This document shows positions 8,030-15,851 of a stretch of DNA of 24,579 bases, in pieces (positions within the stretch are counted from its first letter, which is position 1; each line of letters begins with the position of its first letter). The notes beneath the pieces were generated by a model. It ran no database searches, was not told the DNA's origin, and worked only from the letters and a program-made list of their open reading frames with translations. This DNA comes from an uncultured Collinsella sp. (GTDB lineage Bacteria; Actinomycetota; Coriobacteriia; Coriobacteriales; Coriobacteriaceae), in assembly GCA_900542945.1 (NCBI GenBank), contig UQPI01000029.1, positions 1-24,579 of the forward strand. Direction: 5' to 3'. Made by a program: the position numbers and the translations under genes.

Positions 8030-9550
8030 GTGAGAGAGGAGAGCCCCCGACAAGGTATGAGGAGGCCCGACTCGGACCGTGCTTCCTCGCGGCGCAGCAC
8101 ACCGCGTTCCGGTCGTGGCAGGCAGTCGTTTAGCGAACGCTATATTGCCGGCGTTCCCGCCCGCATCATGCGCCCCCGTCTGATATTTATGGCCTGCCTG
8201 TTTACTTTGGTGTGCTTTGGTCTGCTGATGGTGTACTCGGCGTCTTCGGTCGAGGCGCTGCACGAGAATGGCTCGGCGACGTTTTTCCTGGGTCGACAGG
8301 CCGCGTTTGCCGTGGTTGGTGTTCTGGCGCTGATTGCCATCGTGCGCGTTTTGCCGGACAGCTGGTTTGGGGAGGATGTGCTTAGGATCTTCCTTATCGG
8401 CATGATAGGGCTACTGTTTCTGGTGTTCTTGGTGGGCAGCGGCAGCCGTGGCGCCACGCGCTGGCTCAACATCGCCGGTATTCAGTTCCAGCCTTCCGAG
8501 TTTTTAAAGCCATTTGCCATTGCGTATTCGGCCATCATGCTTGATCGCTTCTTTTCGCCCGGTGGCAACATCAACGAATTCCTTCGCAAGATGGGCATCT
8601 ACCTGGGTATTTCGCTCTTTCTGATCTTTATCCAGCCCGATTTCGGTACTGTCCTGATCATCCTGTTGACCCTCATGTGCATGGCGTTGTTTGCGGGTCT
8701 CGACCCGAGATTTATCATCGGCGTGCTAATCTTCGGCATTCTCGTGATCGTGATTGCACTTGTCGCAGAGCCGTACCGTATGGTGCGTATTCAGGTTGCC
8801 TTGAACCCTTGGGCTGACGAGTATGGTGACGGCTATCAGGCCACGCTTGCCATCATGGCCTTTGCCTCGGGCGGTCTGTTCGGCCGTGGCATCGGCAACT
8901 CAACCATGAAGTACTCGTATCTGCCCGAGGCGCACAATGACTACATCCTGGCCATCATTGGCGAGGAAGTCGGCTTTGTCGGAACCGTGCTGTTCTTCTT
9001 GGTGTTTGCGATGCTGATCTACTCGGCGTTTCGCATTGCCGAGCAGGCGACCGATCGTCGGGGCGCGCTTATGGCGTCTGGCTCCGCGGTCATTCTCGCG
9101 GTGCAGTTTTTGATTAACGCGCTGGGCATCCTCAACGTGTTTCCCATGACGGGCAAACCGTTGCCGTTTATTAGCTACGGCGGTTCGTCGATTATTGTGT
9201 CGCTTATGCTTGCCGGTCTGATCCTGCGCGTTTCGTACGAGAGCGCCCGTCGCGATGAGTACGACCGTCGCCGCGAGAGCTTTGCCGTTATGGATGAGAG
9301 TACCGCCGGCGTAGCCCATGTGCGCGGTGAACGACCTTCGCGTAGCGGCTTTACCGTTCTGGATGGTTCTACATCCGAGCCGGCAGCTCGTCCACGTCCG
9401 CGGACGGCTCCGCAAGGTCGTCCTCAGCGCCCCAGCCCTCGCAGCGCGGGCGGCGGATATAATCGAATCGATTTGAACTCGGACCCGTCGGCGCGTCTAC
9501 GCACCGACGACCAGGGACCGCGTGTACGAAGGGACTACCATGACCGATAA
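8030..9550 (+). CDS. ftsW: FtsW, septal peptidoglycan polymerase (SEDS family)
   Basis: FtsW polymerises lipid II into glycan strands at the septum together with FtsI. The membrane core (about ten helices) carries SEDS motifs: QPSEFLKPF, QPDFGTVLI, NDYILAIIGEE, and MTGKPLPFISYGGSS near the end. From GTG 8030 the protein is 506 residues, about 100 longer than many homologues, because of a basic N-terminus (about 40 residues) and a long Arg/Ser/Pro-rich C-terminal tail (about 85-95 residues). The tail holds a short repeat, FxVxDxST, twice (9281-9304 and 9350-9373). The start is uncertain: GTG 8030 follows an AGGGG six bases upstream, while TTG 8024 and ATG 8057 are also in frame. Its end overlaps murG. 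Confidence 0.94.
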   Translation: MREESPRQGMRRPDSDRASSRRSTPRSGRGRQSFSERYIAGVPARIMRPRLIFMACLFTLVCFGLLMVYSASSVEALHENGSATFFLGRQAAFAVVGVLALIAIVRVLPDSWFGEDVLRIFLIGMIGLLFLVFLVGSGSRGATRWLNIAGIQFQPSEFLKPFAIAYSAIMLDRFFSPGGNINEFLRKMGIYLGISLFLIFIQPDFGTVLIILLTLMCMALFAGLDPRFIIGVLIFGILVIVIALVAEPYRMVRIQVALNPWADEYGDGYQATLAIMAFASGGLFGRGIGNSTMKYSYLPEAHNDYILAIIGEEVGFVGTVLFFLVFAMLIYSAFRIAEQATDRRGALMASGSAVILAVQFLINALGILNVFPMTGKPLPFISYGGSSIIVSLMLAGLILRVSYESARRDEYDRRRESFAVMDESTAGVAHVRGERPSRSGFTVLDGSTSEPAARPRPRTAPQGRPQRPSPRSAGGGYNRIDLNSDPSARLRTDDQGPRVRRDYHDR

Positions 9551-10655
9551 GATGACCGTTGCTATTGCAGCCGGCGGCACGGCGGGACACATCAACCCCG
9601 CGCTCGCCTTGGCCGAAGAGCTGCGTGATCGTGGCCACCACGTTGTGTTCGTGGGCCAGTCGCGCAAGCTCGAGGGTCGTCTGGTCCCCGAGGCTGGGTT
9701 TGATTTTGTGCCCATTACGGTCACGGGCTTCGACCGCTCCCGTCCTTGGACGGCGCTGACCTCCCTGTGGCGTGTCAACAAGGCCAAGCGTGCGCTCACC
9801 AGTCATTTCTCAAAGGTCGGCAAGCCCGATGCCGCCATCGGTTTTGGTGCCTATGTCGAGGTTCCGCTGCTGGGGTGGTGCAAGGGCGCAGGCGTTCCGT
9901 ATCTGCTGCATGAGCAGAACTCTGTTCCGGGCCTGGCCAACAAGATGATGAACTCCCACGCCGCCCACGTGTGCATCTCGGTGCCGGCAGCGCGTTCGGT
10001 CTTTGAGCGCGAAGGTGACCCTGACCACGTGCTCATGACCGGCAACCCCGTACGTCGCTCGGTGATCGAGGGCGATCGCGCTCGCGGCCGCAAGGCACTT
10101 GGCGTTCCCGAGGACGCTACGCTGCTGCTCGTCTTTGGCGGTTCACTCGGCGCCCAGCACCTCAACGAGCGCGTGGCTTCGCTCAAAAACGAGCTGCTTT
10201 CGCGCAAGAACCTCTATGTGTTGCATTCGACGGGTGCCGACGGCTTTGAGGAGACCGAGCGCGCTTTGGCGCTGACGCTCGAGGAGGCGAAGCGTTACCG
10301 CGTCCAGCCTTACATCGACAACATGGGCGACATGCTGGCTGCTGCCGATTTGGTGCTATCGCGTTCGGGAGCATCGAGCGTGGCCGAGATCGCTGCGCTC
10401 GCCGTGCCTTCGGTGCTCGTGCCGTACCCGCATGCGACGGCCGACCACCAAACCACCAATGCCCGTTATCTGGTCGACGCCGGGGCCGGCGTGCTCTGCG
10501 CCGATGCCGATATCGACGGTTCTGCCTTTGCCGATGAGCTGCTGCACCTGGTCGATGACGCGGCGGCGCGCGACGCCATGCGTCAGGCGGCGCGTGGTCT
10601 GGCTCAGGATAGAGCCGCCGCTCTTCTGGCGGATGCAGTAGAGGGTTTGCGTTAG
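9540..10655 (+). CDS. murG: Lipid II synthase MurG (UDP-GlcNAc transferase)
   Basis: MurG adds GlcNAc from UDP-GlcNAc to lipid I, giving lipid II at the inner membrane face. It is a GT-B glycosyltransferase of 371 residues here. Seen are the N-terminal glycine loop GGTAGHINPA (about 12-21), HEQNSVPGLANK (about 124-135), the FGGSLGAQ loop opening the second domain and the SRSGASSVAEI sugar-nucleotide motif with PYPHATADHQ. ATG 9540 is preferred over an in-frame GTG at 9522, since the likely Shine-Dalgarno sequence (GAAGGG, about 9528-9533) lies between them. The start overlaps the ftsW stop by 11 bases, suggesting translational coupling. Confidence 0.95.
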   Translation: MTDKMTVAIAAGGTAGHINPALALAEELRDRGHHVVFVGQSRKLEGRLVPEAGFDFVPITVTGFDRSRPWTALTSLWRVNKAKRALTSHFSKVGKPDAAIGFGAYVEVPLLGWCKGAGVPYLLHEQNSVPGLANKMMNSHAAHVCISVPAARSVFEREGDPDHVLMTGNPVRRSVIEGDRARGRKALGVPEDATLLLVFGGSLGAQHLNERVASLKNELLSRKNLYVLHSTGADGFEETERALALTLEEAKRYRVQPYIDNMGDMLAAADLVLSRSGASSVAEIAALAVPSVLVPYPHATADHQTTNARYLVDAGAGVLCADADIDGSAFADELLHLVDDAAARDAMRQAARGLAQDRAAALLADAVEGLR

Positions 10656-10752
10656 TTAGACGGGATATCTTCGGTCGCCCTCGCGCTGATGCGGTAGGTG
10701 CGGTACAGTTAACGGGTTACAGGCAGTGTTTACGCAAGGAGTACACGAGCAC

Positions 10753-12171
10753 ATGGCTGATTCCCAGACTGCAACCTCCGCGCCCGAGTTTAAGAGCGCC
10801 CACTTTATCGGTATCGGCGGCGCTGGCATGAGCGGCATCGCCCTCGTTCTGCACGAGCGCGGTTATGCCGTTACCGGCTCCGACCTTAAGACGTCACGTT
10901 ATATCCGCCAGCTTACCCGCGCTGGTGTGAAGGTGCATGTGGGCCATGAGGCCGCCACGATCGACGAGGTCAAGCCCGACGTGGTTGTTGTCTCCACCGC
11001 TATTCCGGAGTCCAACCCTGAACTCGTGCGCGCTCGCGAGCTTGGTATTCCCGTGTGGCCCCGTGCCAAGATGCTCTCTGCTTTGGGTCACGGCTACACC
11101 ACCGTCGCTGTTGCCGGCACGCATGGCAAGACCACCACGTCTTCGATGTGTGCCACCATGCTCGACCGCTTGGGTCTGGATCCGAGCTTCCTGATCGGTG
11201 GCATCGTCGAGGGCTATGACACGAACGGCAAGAACGGCTCGGGCGACTACTTTGTCGCCGAGGCCGACGAGTCCGACAGCTCCTTCCTGTTCCTGAACCC
11301 CAACGTAGTCATTGTGACCAACGTCGAGGCCGACCACCTCGATCACTACTCGGGTATCGAGGAGATCGAGGCAACTTTCGCCAAATTCATGAGCCTGGTG
11401 GGCGAGGACGGCACCGTCATCGTCTGCGGTGAGGACCCGCATCTGGTCGAGCTCGCCAAGTCGACGGGCCGTCACGTGCTTTCCTACGGCTTTGCCGAGA
11501 GCAACGACATCGTCTGCATGCACCCGGATGTCAAGGGCATCCAGAGTGACTTTATCGTTCGCTTTGAGGACGGCACTGAGCGCGCTGTGGAGATCAAGAG
11601 CAATCCTGGTCGCCACAACATGCTCAACGCCACGGCGGTGCTCACCGTCGCCCATGTCCTGGGCCTTGACATCGACGCCGCCGCCAAGGCGCTCTCGAGC
11701 TTTGAGGGCGTCCGCCGTCGCTTTACCCACGTGGGCGATATCGATGGCATCACCGTGGTCGATGATTACGGCCATCACCCCACCGAGATCAAGGCGACGC
11801 TTGCTGCCGCTTCGTCGCTGGGTTACAAGCACGTCGACGTCGTGTTCCAGCCGCACCGCTATTCGCGCCTGCAGGCCCTGTGCGACGACTTTGCCGATGC
11901 ATTTGCCAATGCCGATAAACTGCTGCTGATTGATGTGTTCTCGGCTGGCGAGATGCCCATTCCGGGTGTCACCTCTAAGATGCTCGCCGATACCGTGCGC
12001 GCCAAGCATCCTGGCAAGGAGGTCGTGTACTGCTCCAGCCGTCTTGAGCTCAATCAGGAGCTCGAGCAGATGGTGGGCGAGGGCGACCTGCTGCTCACCA
12101 TGGGTGCCGGCGACGTTACGACCGTCGGTCCCGAGTTCATTGAGTATCTGACTGCCAAGAAAGACGCTTAA
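10753..12171 (+). CDS. murC: UDP-N-acetylmuramate--L-alanine ligase MurC
   Basis: MurC adds the first amino acid, L-alanine, to UDP-MurNAc. The 472-residue protein has the MurC Rossmann loop FIGIGGAGMSGIA (about 18-30), ATP loop AGTHGKTTTSS (about 121-131, Lys126), TNVEADHLDHY and DDYGHHPTE, all typical of MurC. ATG 10753 is chosen because AGGAG lies at 10737-10741; an in-frame GTG at 10726 would put that ribosome site inside the coding region. The 97 bases between murG and murC form the second-widest gap in this stretch; no convincing promoter or terminator was seen there. Confidence 0.95.
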   Translation: MADSQTATSAPEFKSAHFIGIGGAGMSGIALVLHERGYAVTGSDLKTSRYIRQLTRAGVKVHVGHEAATIDEVKPDVVVVSTAIPESNPELVRARELGIPVWPRAKMLSALGHGYTTVAVAGTHGKTTTSSMCATMLDRLGLDPSFLIGGIVEGYDTNGKNGSGDYFVAEADESDSSFLFLNPNVVIVTNVEADHLDHYSGIEEIEATFAKFMSLVGEDGTVIVCGEDPHLVELAKSTGRHVLSYGFAESNDIVCMHPDVKGIQSDFIVRFEDGTERAVEIKSNPGRHNMLNATAVLTVAHVLGLDIDAAAKALSSFEGVRRRFTHVGDIDGITVVDDYGHHPTEIKATLAAASSLGYKHVDVVFQPHRYSRLQALCDDFADAFANADKLLLIDVFSAGEMPIPGVTSKMLADTVRAKHPGKEVVYCSSRLELNQELEQMVGEGDLLLTMGAGDVTTVGPEFIEYLTAKKDA

Positions 12172-12176
12172 GTCTA

Positions 12177-13074
12177 ATGGGTCTGTTTAACGCCGTCATG
12201 GCGCTCTCGGGCATGATCGACACGGATGTGATCGAGGACGAGCGCCTTGCGCGTCATACGAGCTATCGTATCGGCGGCAAGGCCGACCTCTTTGTGACGT
12301 GCCATAGCTATCATGCCCTCCGCCGCGCCGTGGCGGTGCTCGATCGCGAGCAGGTGCCGTGGGTCATCATCGGCAAGGGCTCCAATCTGCTGGTTGCCGA
12401 TGGCGGTTATCGCGGTGCCGTCATTTCGCTCGGACGTGAGTTCCAGCGCACGGTTGTTGCCGATGACGGTTGTACGCTGACGGTCGGTGCGGGCGTGATG
12501 TTTGCGCGCCTGGTCAACGATGCCCTGTCGCGTAGCCTCTCGGGCCTTGAGTTTGCCGTTGGCATTCCTGGTTCGGTCGGCGGTGCGATATCTATGAATG
12601 CCGGCACGCGGACCGAGTGGATTGGCTCGCTGGTTGAGGATGTCGTAACGTTTGACCCGGCATCCGGTATCAAGCATTATGCGGGGTCCGAGATCTCTTG
12701 GGGCTACCGCGAATGTAGCCTTCCCCGCAATGAGATCATCCTCGAGTGCGTGCTCAAGCTTAAACCGGCGCCCAAGGCCGACATTCGCGAGCACATGGAG
12801 CGGTACCTTACAAGGCGCAAGCGTACGCAGCCCATGGGTCGCGCATCCTGCGGGTCTGTCTTTCGCAACCCGCCCGATGCTTATCGAGGATTGTGGATTA
12901 AAGGGTTTTTCGATTGGCGGCGCGGAAGTTTCGCCCGTTCACGCTAATTTTATCGTTAATAACGGAACTGCCTCGGCCGATGACGTTGCCGCGGTTATCA
13001 GACATGTGCACGGAAAGGTGAGGGAGGCGTATGGCATCGAGCTCAGACCGGAAGTTAAATTCCTCGGCTTCTAG
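12177..13074 (+). pseudogene. murB: MurB (UDP-N-acetylenolpyruvoylglucosamine reductase), frameshifted near 12880
   Basis: MurB reduces UDP-GlcNAc-enolpyruvate to UDP-MurNAc with FAD and NADPH. The first frame (12177-12947) gives the FAD-binding parts, GKGSNLLV (about 66-73) and GIPGSVGGA (about 129-137), and the catalytic-serine motif CGSVFRNPP (Ser227), then goes out of frame. The second frame continues from about 12880 to 13074 with LIEDCGLKGFSIGGAEVSP and HANFIVN, which includes the conserved C-terminal Glu. The two catalytic residues are thus in different frames. Homologues have about six residues between NPP and LIE, where only four bases remain, so about 14 bases are missing. Either the gene is truly broken or this is a sequence error; no other murB is in the window. 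The start lacks a clear Shine-Dalgarno sequence, being 5 bases after murC. Confidence 0.88.
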
Positions 13075-14287
13075 AGCATCGAAACCCACCTTCCGCCGCG
13101 CCGGAGGGCGTTCCGGCGCGCCTGCCAAACCTCAACGCAATACCGTCGCGCACTCTAAGTCTGTCGGGCATGCTCGACAGACCAGTCGTCCGGTCGTCGG
13201 CTCGCAGCTCGGTAATCGTCCGGCCGCAAAAAAGTCCTCTCGTCCCTCGGTGACGTCAAAGCCTGTTATGGGCGCCAAGCCTGCCCGTCCCATGGCAGCT
13301 CCCAAGCCCTCGACGGGAACTAAAGCGGCGCGTCCAGGTCTCACGCTGGGCGCATCGAAACCGCGCTCGCTGACATCGGTGCCGGCTACCGCCAAGAAGC
13401 CTTCGAGTAAAAAAGGTTTCAACCCGTTATCTTCACTTGGAGCGATGGCAAATAAAACATCAGATGCCGCTTCTGTCGTTACAGGCAAAGGCAAAATCGT
13501 GGGCGGCGTTCTGGCCGTCTTGGCCGTGCTCGTCGTCGTTGCCATCGTGGTGATCAACTCTGGACTGTTTACTGCCACTGATATTCAGATTCAAGGCAGC
13601 GAGCATGTGACGAAGCACGATGCTATCCAGCTGATCGACTTGCCCGAGGGAACGTCGCTTTTTAACGTCGATCCCGACCAGATTACCGAGGATCTCAAGC
13701 AGAACCCGTGGGTTTCGGGCGTGGATGTCCAGCGCCAGTTTCCCCATACGCTTATCATCACGCCGACGGAGCGTAAAGTTATCGCCATTGCGTATATCAG
13801 CTCCGACGACCTTGCCTGGGCTATCGGAGACGATGACACCTGGATCGCCCCGCTGTCGACGTCGGCCGAAGTGGACGACCAGGGCAACGTCATCACGACA
13901 GGGCAGGGCTCAAATACCTTGACCGGAATCGATGCCGCGCTGGCGCTCGCCAAGCATTATGGCGCGGTGTTATTGACTGATGTCTCGGCGGATGTCGCTC
14001 CGGTTTCCGGCCAGGCGGTGAACTCCAAAGCCGTTAAGGCCGGCCTGGATTATGTGCGTGGTTTTTCGAGCGAGTTCTTGGGACAAGTCAAGGATATTTC
14101 CACGCCTTCGGTCGAAGCCATCTCGGCAAACCTCAATAACGGCATTGAGGTGTCGCTGGGCGATTCGGACGATATCGCCAAGAAGGAACGCGTAGTCACC
14201 AAGTTGCTTTCGCAGGTAGAGGGCGTAACGTATATCAATGTGCGCTCTCCGGGCAACTACACATTTAGGAATGCTCCGACCTCGTAG
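13031..14287 (+). CDS. ftsQ: FtsQ/DivIB cell division protein
   Basis: FtsQ/DivIB is a bitopic scaffold that binds FtsL and FtsB/DivIC and controls septal synthesis. The 418-residue protein has a very long cytoplasmic N-terminus (1-150) rich in Lys, Arg, Ser, Pro and Ala, one membrane helix (about 156-178), a POTRA domain starting FTATDIQIQGSEHV (about 180-255), then the beta domain. The motif NPWVSGVDVQRQFPHTL within the POTRA region is typical of the family. It starts inside the 3' end of murB (44-base overlap in another frame) with a strong GAGGGAGG ribosome site (13020-13027), so it should still be translated if murB is broken. The N-terminal extension is longer than in most homologues and is probably disordered. 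Confidence 0.9.
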   Translation: MASSSDRKLNSSASRASKPTFRRAGGRSGAPAKPQRNTVAHSKSVGHARQTSRPVVGSQLGNRPAAKKSSRPSVTSKPVMGAKPARPMAAPKPSTGTKAARPGLTLGASKPRSLTSVPATAKKPSSKKGFNPLSSLGAMANKTSDAASVVTGKGKIVGGVLAVLAVLVVVAIVVINSGLFTATDIQIQGSEHVTKHDAIQLIDLPEGTSLFNVDPDQITEDLKQNPWVSGVDVQRQFPHTLIITPTERKVIAIAYISSDDLAWAIGDDDTWIAPLSTSAEVDDQGNVITTGQGSNTLTGIDAALALAKHYGAVLLTDVSADVAPVSGQAVNSKAVKAGLDYVRGFSSEFLGQVKDISTPSVEAISANLNNGIEVSLGDSDDIAKKERVVTKLLSQVEGVTYINVRSPGNYTFRNAPTS

Positions 14288-14486
14288 CGCTGGTTGATGC
14301 TTTGTTGAGGGGCCATACCACGCCGTTTATCTGGTTTGTTTGGTTTTCACGGTCAATTATTTGACTGATACGTTCATAATGTGCAAACATAATACGGTTT
14401 ACCTTTGCATTTACTTTCAACCTGAAGGTTAATGTGCGCAGGGGTCGACCCATGCTATGGCTATAACCTTTGTTCGGAGGACCGAC
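14288..14486 (+). promoter_or_regulatory. ftsQ-ftsZ intergenic region, probable ftsZ promoter region
   Basis: The 199-base gap is much richer in A and T than the genes around it, as expected of a promoter region for ftsZ. CATAAT occurs at 14375-14380 and 14388-14393, TTGACT at 14361-14366, and a small inverted repeat AACCT-GA-AGGTT at 14419-14430. No pair has ideal spacing: TTTGCA (14404-14409) with GTTAAT (14428-14433) has 18 bases but weak matches. No terminator for ftsQ was found. A CGGAGG ribosome site (14475-14480) belongs to ftsZ. Confidence 0.4.
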
Positions 14487-15641
14487 ATGCACGAGACAGA
14501 GATCAACAACTACCTTGCCGTCATTAAGGTGGTCGGCGTCGGCGGCGGCGGTACCAACGCGGTCAATCGAATGATCGAAGAGGGCATCCGCGGCGTCGAG
14601 TTTGTTGCCATCAACACCGATGCTCAGGCACTCGCGATCTCTGATGCCGATATCAAGGTGCACATCGGCACCGACCTTACCCGCGGCCTGGGCGCCGGCG
14701 CCAATCCCGAGGTTGGCCGCAAGGCTGCCGATGAGTCCCGCGACGACATCGCCGAGGCGCTCGCTGGCGCCGACATGGTGTTTATCACCTGCGGCGAGGG
14801 CGGCGGCACCGGTACCGGCGCTGCTCCCATCGTTGCGGATATCGCGATGAACGAGGTCGGCGCACTGACCGTCGCCGTCGTGACCAAGCCCTTCACCTTC
14901 GAGGGCCGCAAGCGTAAGAAGAGCGCCGAGGAGGGCATCAAGACCCTCTCCGATTGCGTCGACACCATGATCGTCATTCCTAACGATAAGCTGCTCGACA
15001 TCGCCGAGAAGAAGACCACCATGCTCGAGGCCTTCGCGATTGCCGATGGCGTCCTTTCCCAGGGCACCCAGGGCATCACCGACCTCATCACCGTCCCCGG
15101 TATCATCAACCTGGACTTCGCCGATGTTAAGACCATCATGAAGCAGGCCGGTACCGCCATGATGGGTATCGGTACCTCTTCTGGGGATACTCGTGCCGTC
15201 GACGCTGCCCAGCAGGCCATCTCCAGCCCGCTGCTCGAGAGCTCCATCGATGGTGCCACGCGCGTGCTGCTCTCCATCGCCGGTTCCAAGGACCTGGGCA
15301 TCCAGGAGATCAGCGACGCCGCCGACGTTGTCGCCAACGCCGTCGACCCCGAGGCCAACATCATCTTCGGTACCGTTGTCGACGAGTCCCTGGGCGATCA
15401 GGTGCGTATCACCGTCATCGCTACGGGCTTCTCCGACTCCAACGTCAACCGTCAGGATGAGCTCTTTGCTGCTCAGCAGTCTCAGAGCAAGGCCGCTGCC
15501 TCCGCTGAGCCGCAGCGCACCGCCCCGGCTGCCAGCCCGGCTCAGGCCGCTCCGACCCGCAACGTCGGTGGTACCGAGCTGCCCAACTTTGGCAACGACC
15601 AGTTCGAGCTTCCCGACTTCCTGAAGCGCGGTAGCTTCTAG
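14487..15641 (+). CDS. ftsZ: Cell division protein FtsZ
   Basis: FtsZ is the tubulin-like GTPase that polymerises into the Z-ring. The 384-residue protein has the GTP-binding region (VVGVGGGGTNAVN, about 15-27), the tubulin signature GGGTGTG (105-111), the T7 loop NLDFADV (208-214), a linker rich in Ala, Pro and Gln (about 330-370), and the C-terminal peptide ELPDFLKR that binds SepF and other partners. ATG 14487, 6 bases after CGGAGG, is preferred to the in-frame ATG at 14457, which would place the ribosome site inside the gene. No ftsA lies before it, which fits actinobacteria. A strong terminator follows. Confidence 0.97.
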   Translation: MHETEINNYLAVIKVVGVGGGGTNAVNRMIEEGIRGVEFVAINTDAQALAISDADIKVHIGTDLTRGLGAGANPEVGRKAADESRDDIAEALAGADMVFITCGEGGGTGTGAAPIVADIAMNEVGALTVAVVTKPFTFEGRKRKKSAEEGIKTLSDCVDTMIVIPNDKLLDIAEKKTTMLEAFAIADGVLSQGTQGITDLITVPGIINLDFADVKTIMKQAGTAMMGIGTSSGDTRAVDAAQQAISSPLLESSIDGATRVLLSIAGSKDLGIQEISDAADVVANAVDPEANIIFGTVVDESLGDQVRITVIATGFSDSNVNRQDELFAAQQSQSKAAASAEPQRTAPAASPAQAAPTRNVGGTELPNFGNDQFELPDFLKRGSF

Positions 15642-15664
15642 TTCGTTTTTCTCAACGACCTGCA

Positions 15665-15700
15665 CGGGGTGTGTCCATTTGGATGCACCCCGTTTTGTTT
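15665..15700 (+). terminator. Rho-independent terminator after ftsZ
   Basis: A 12-base-pair stem (15665-15676 with 15681-15692, two G-T pairs), 4-base loop ATTT and the tail TTTTGTTT form a strong intrinsic terminator. It closes the dcw operon and separates it from pgeF. Confidence 0.92.
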
Positions 15701-15730
15701 CTCGTTTGTAAACGAAAGCCTCCAATCTCC

Positions 15731-15748
15731 TTACGTTCCCTTTACGTT
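15731..15748 (+). promoter_or_regulatory. Direct repeat TTACGTT, candidate Pho-type operator
   Basis: TTACGTT occurs at 15731-15737 and again at 15742-15748, exactly 11 bases apart. PhoP/PhoB-family regulators bind direct repeats with 11-base spacing, and the unit downstream contains the pst operon. TATCCT (15768-15773) and TATAAA (15795-15800) are possible -10 elements. The regulator is not in the window and only two repeats are seen, so this is inference. Confidence 0.4.
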
Positions 15749-15851
15749 TGGTCCCTACCGCTGCGGGTATCCTTTTAAGGAAGTATGACAGCCGTATAAA
15801 CGCGGACTGCGCGGCGACGCCGCGGTACTTGTGTTATTAGGAGGCTTTAGT

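Noticed and set aside
12870..12900. Programmed ribosomal frameshift in murB
   Set aside because: There is no slippery heptamer, and conserved residues are missing from both frames, so shifting would not restore the protein.
14265..15725. 486-residue minus-strand open frame
   Set aside because: It is antisense to ftsZ and runs through its promoter region and terminator; Gly/Asp/Leu-rich with no recognisable domain.
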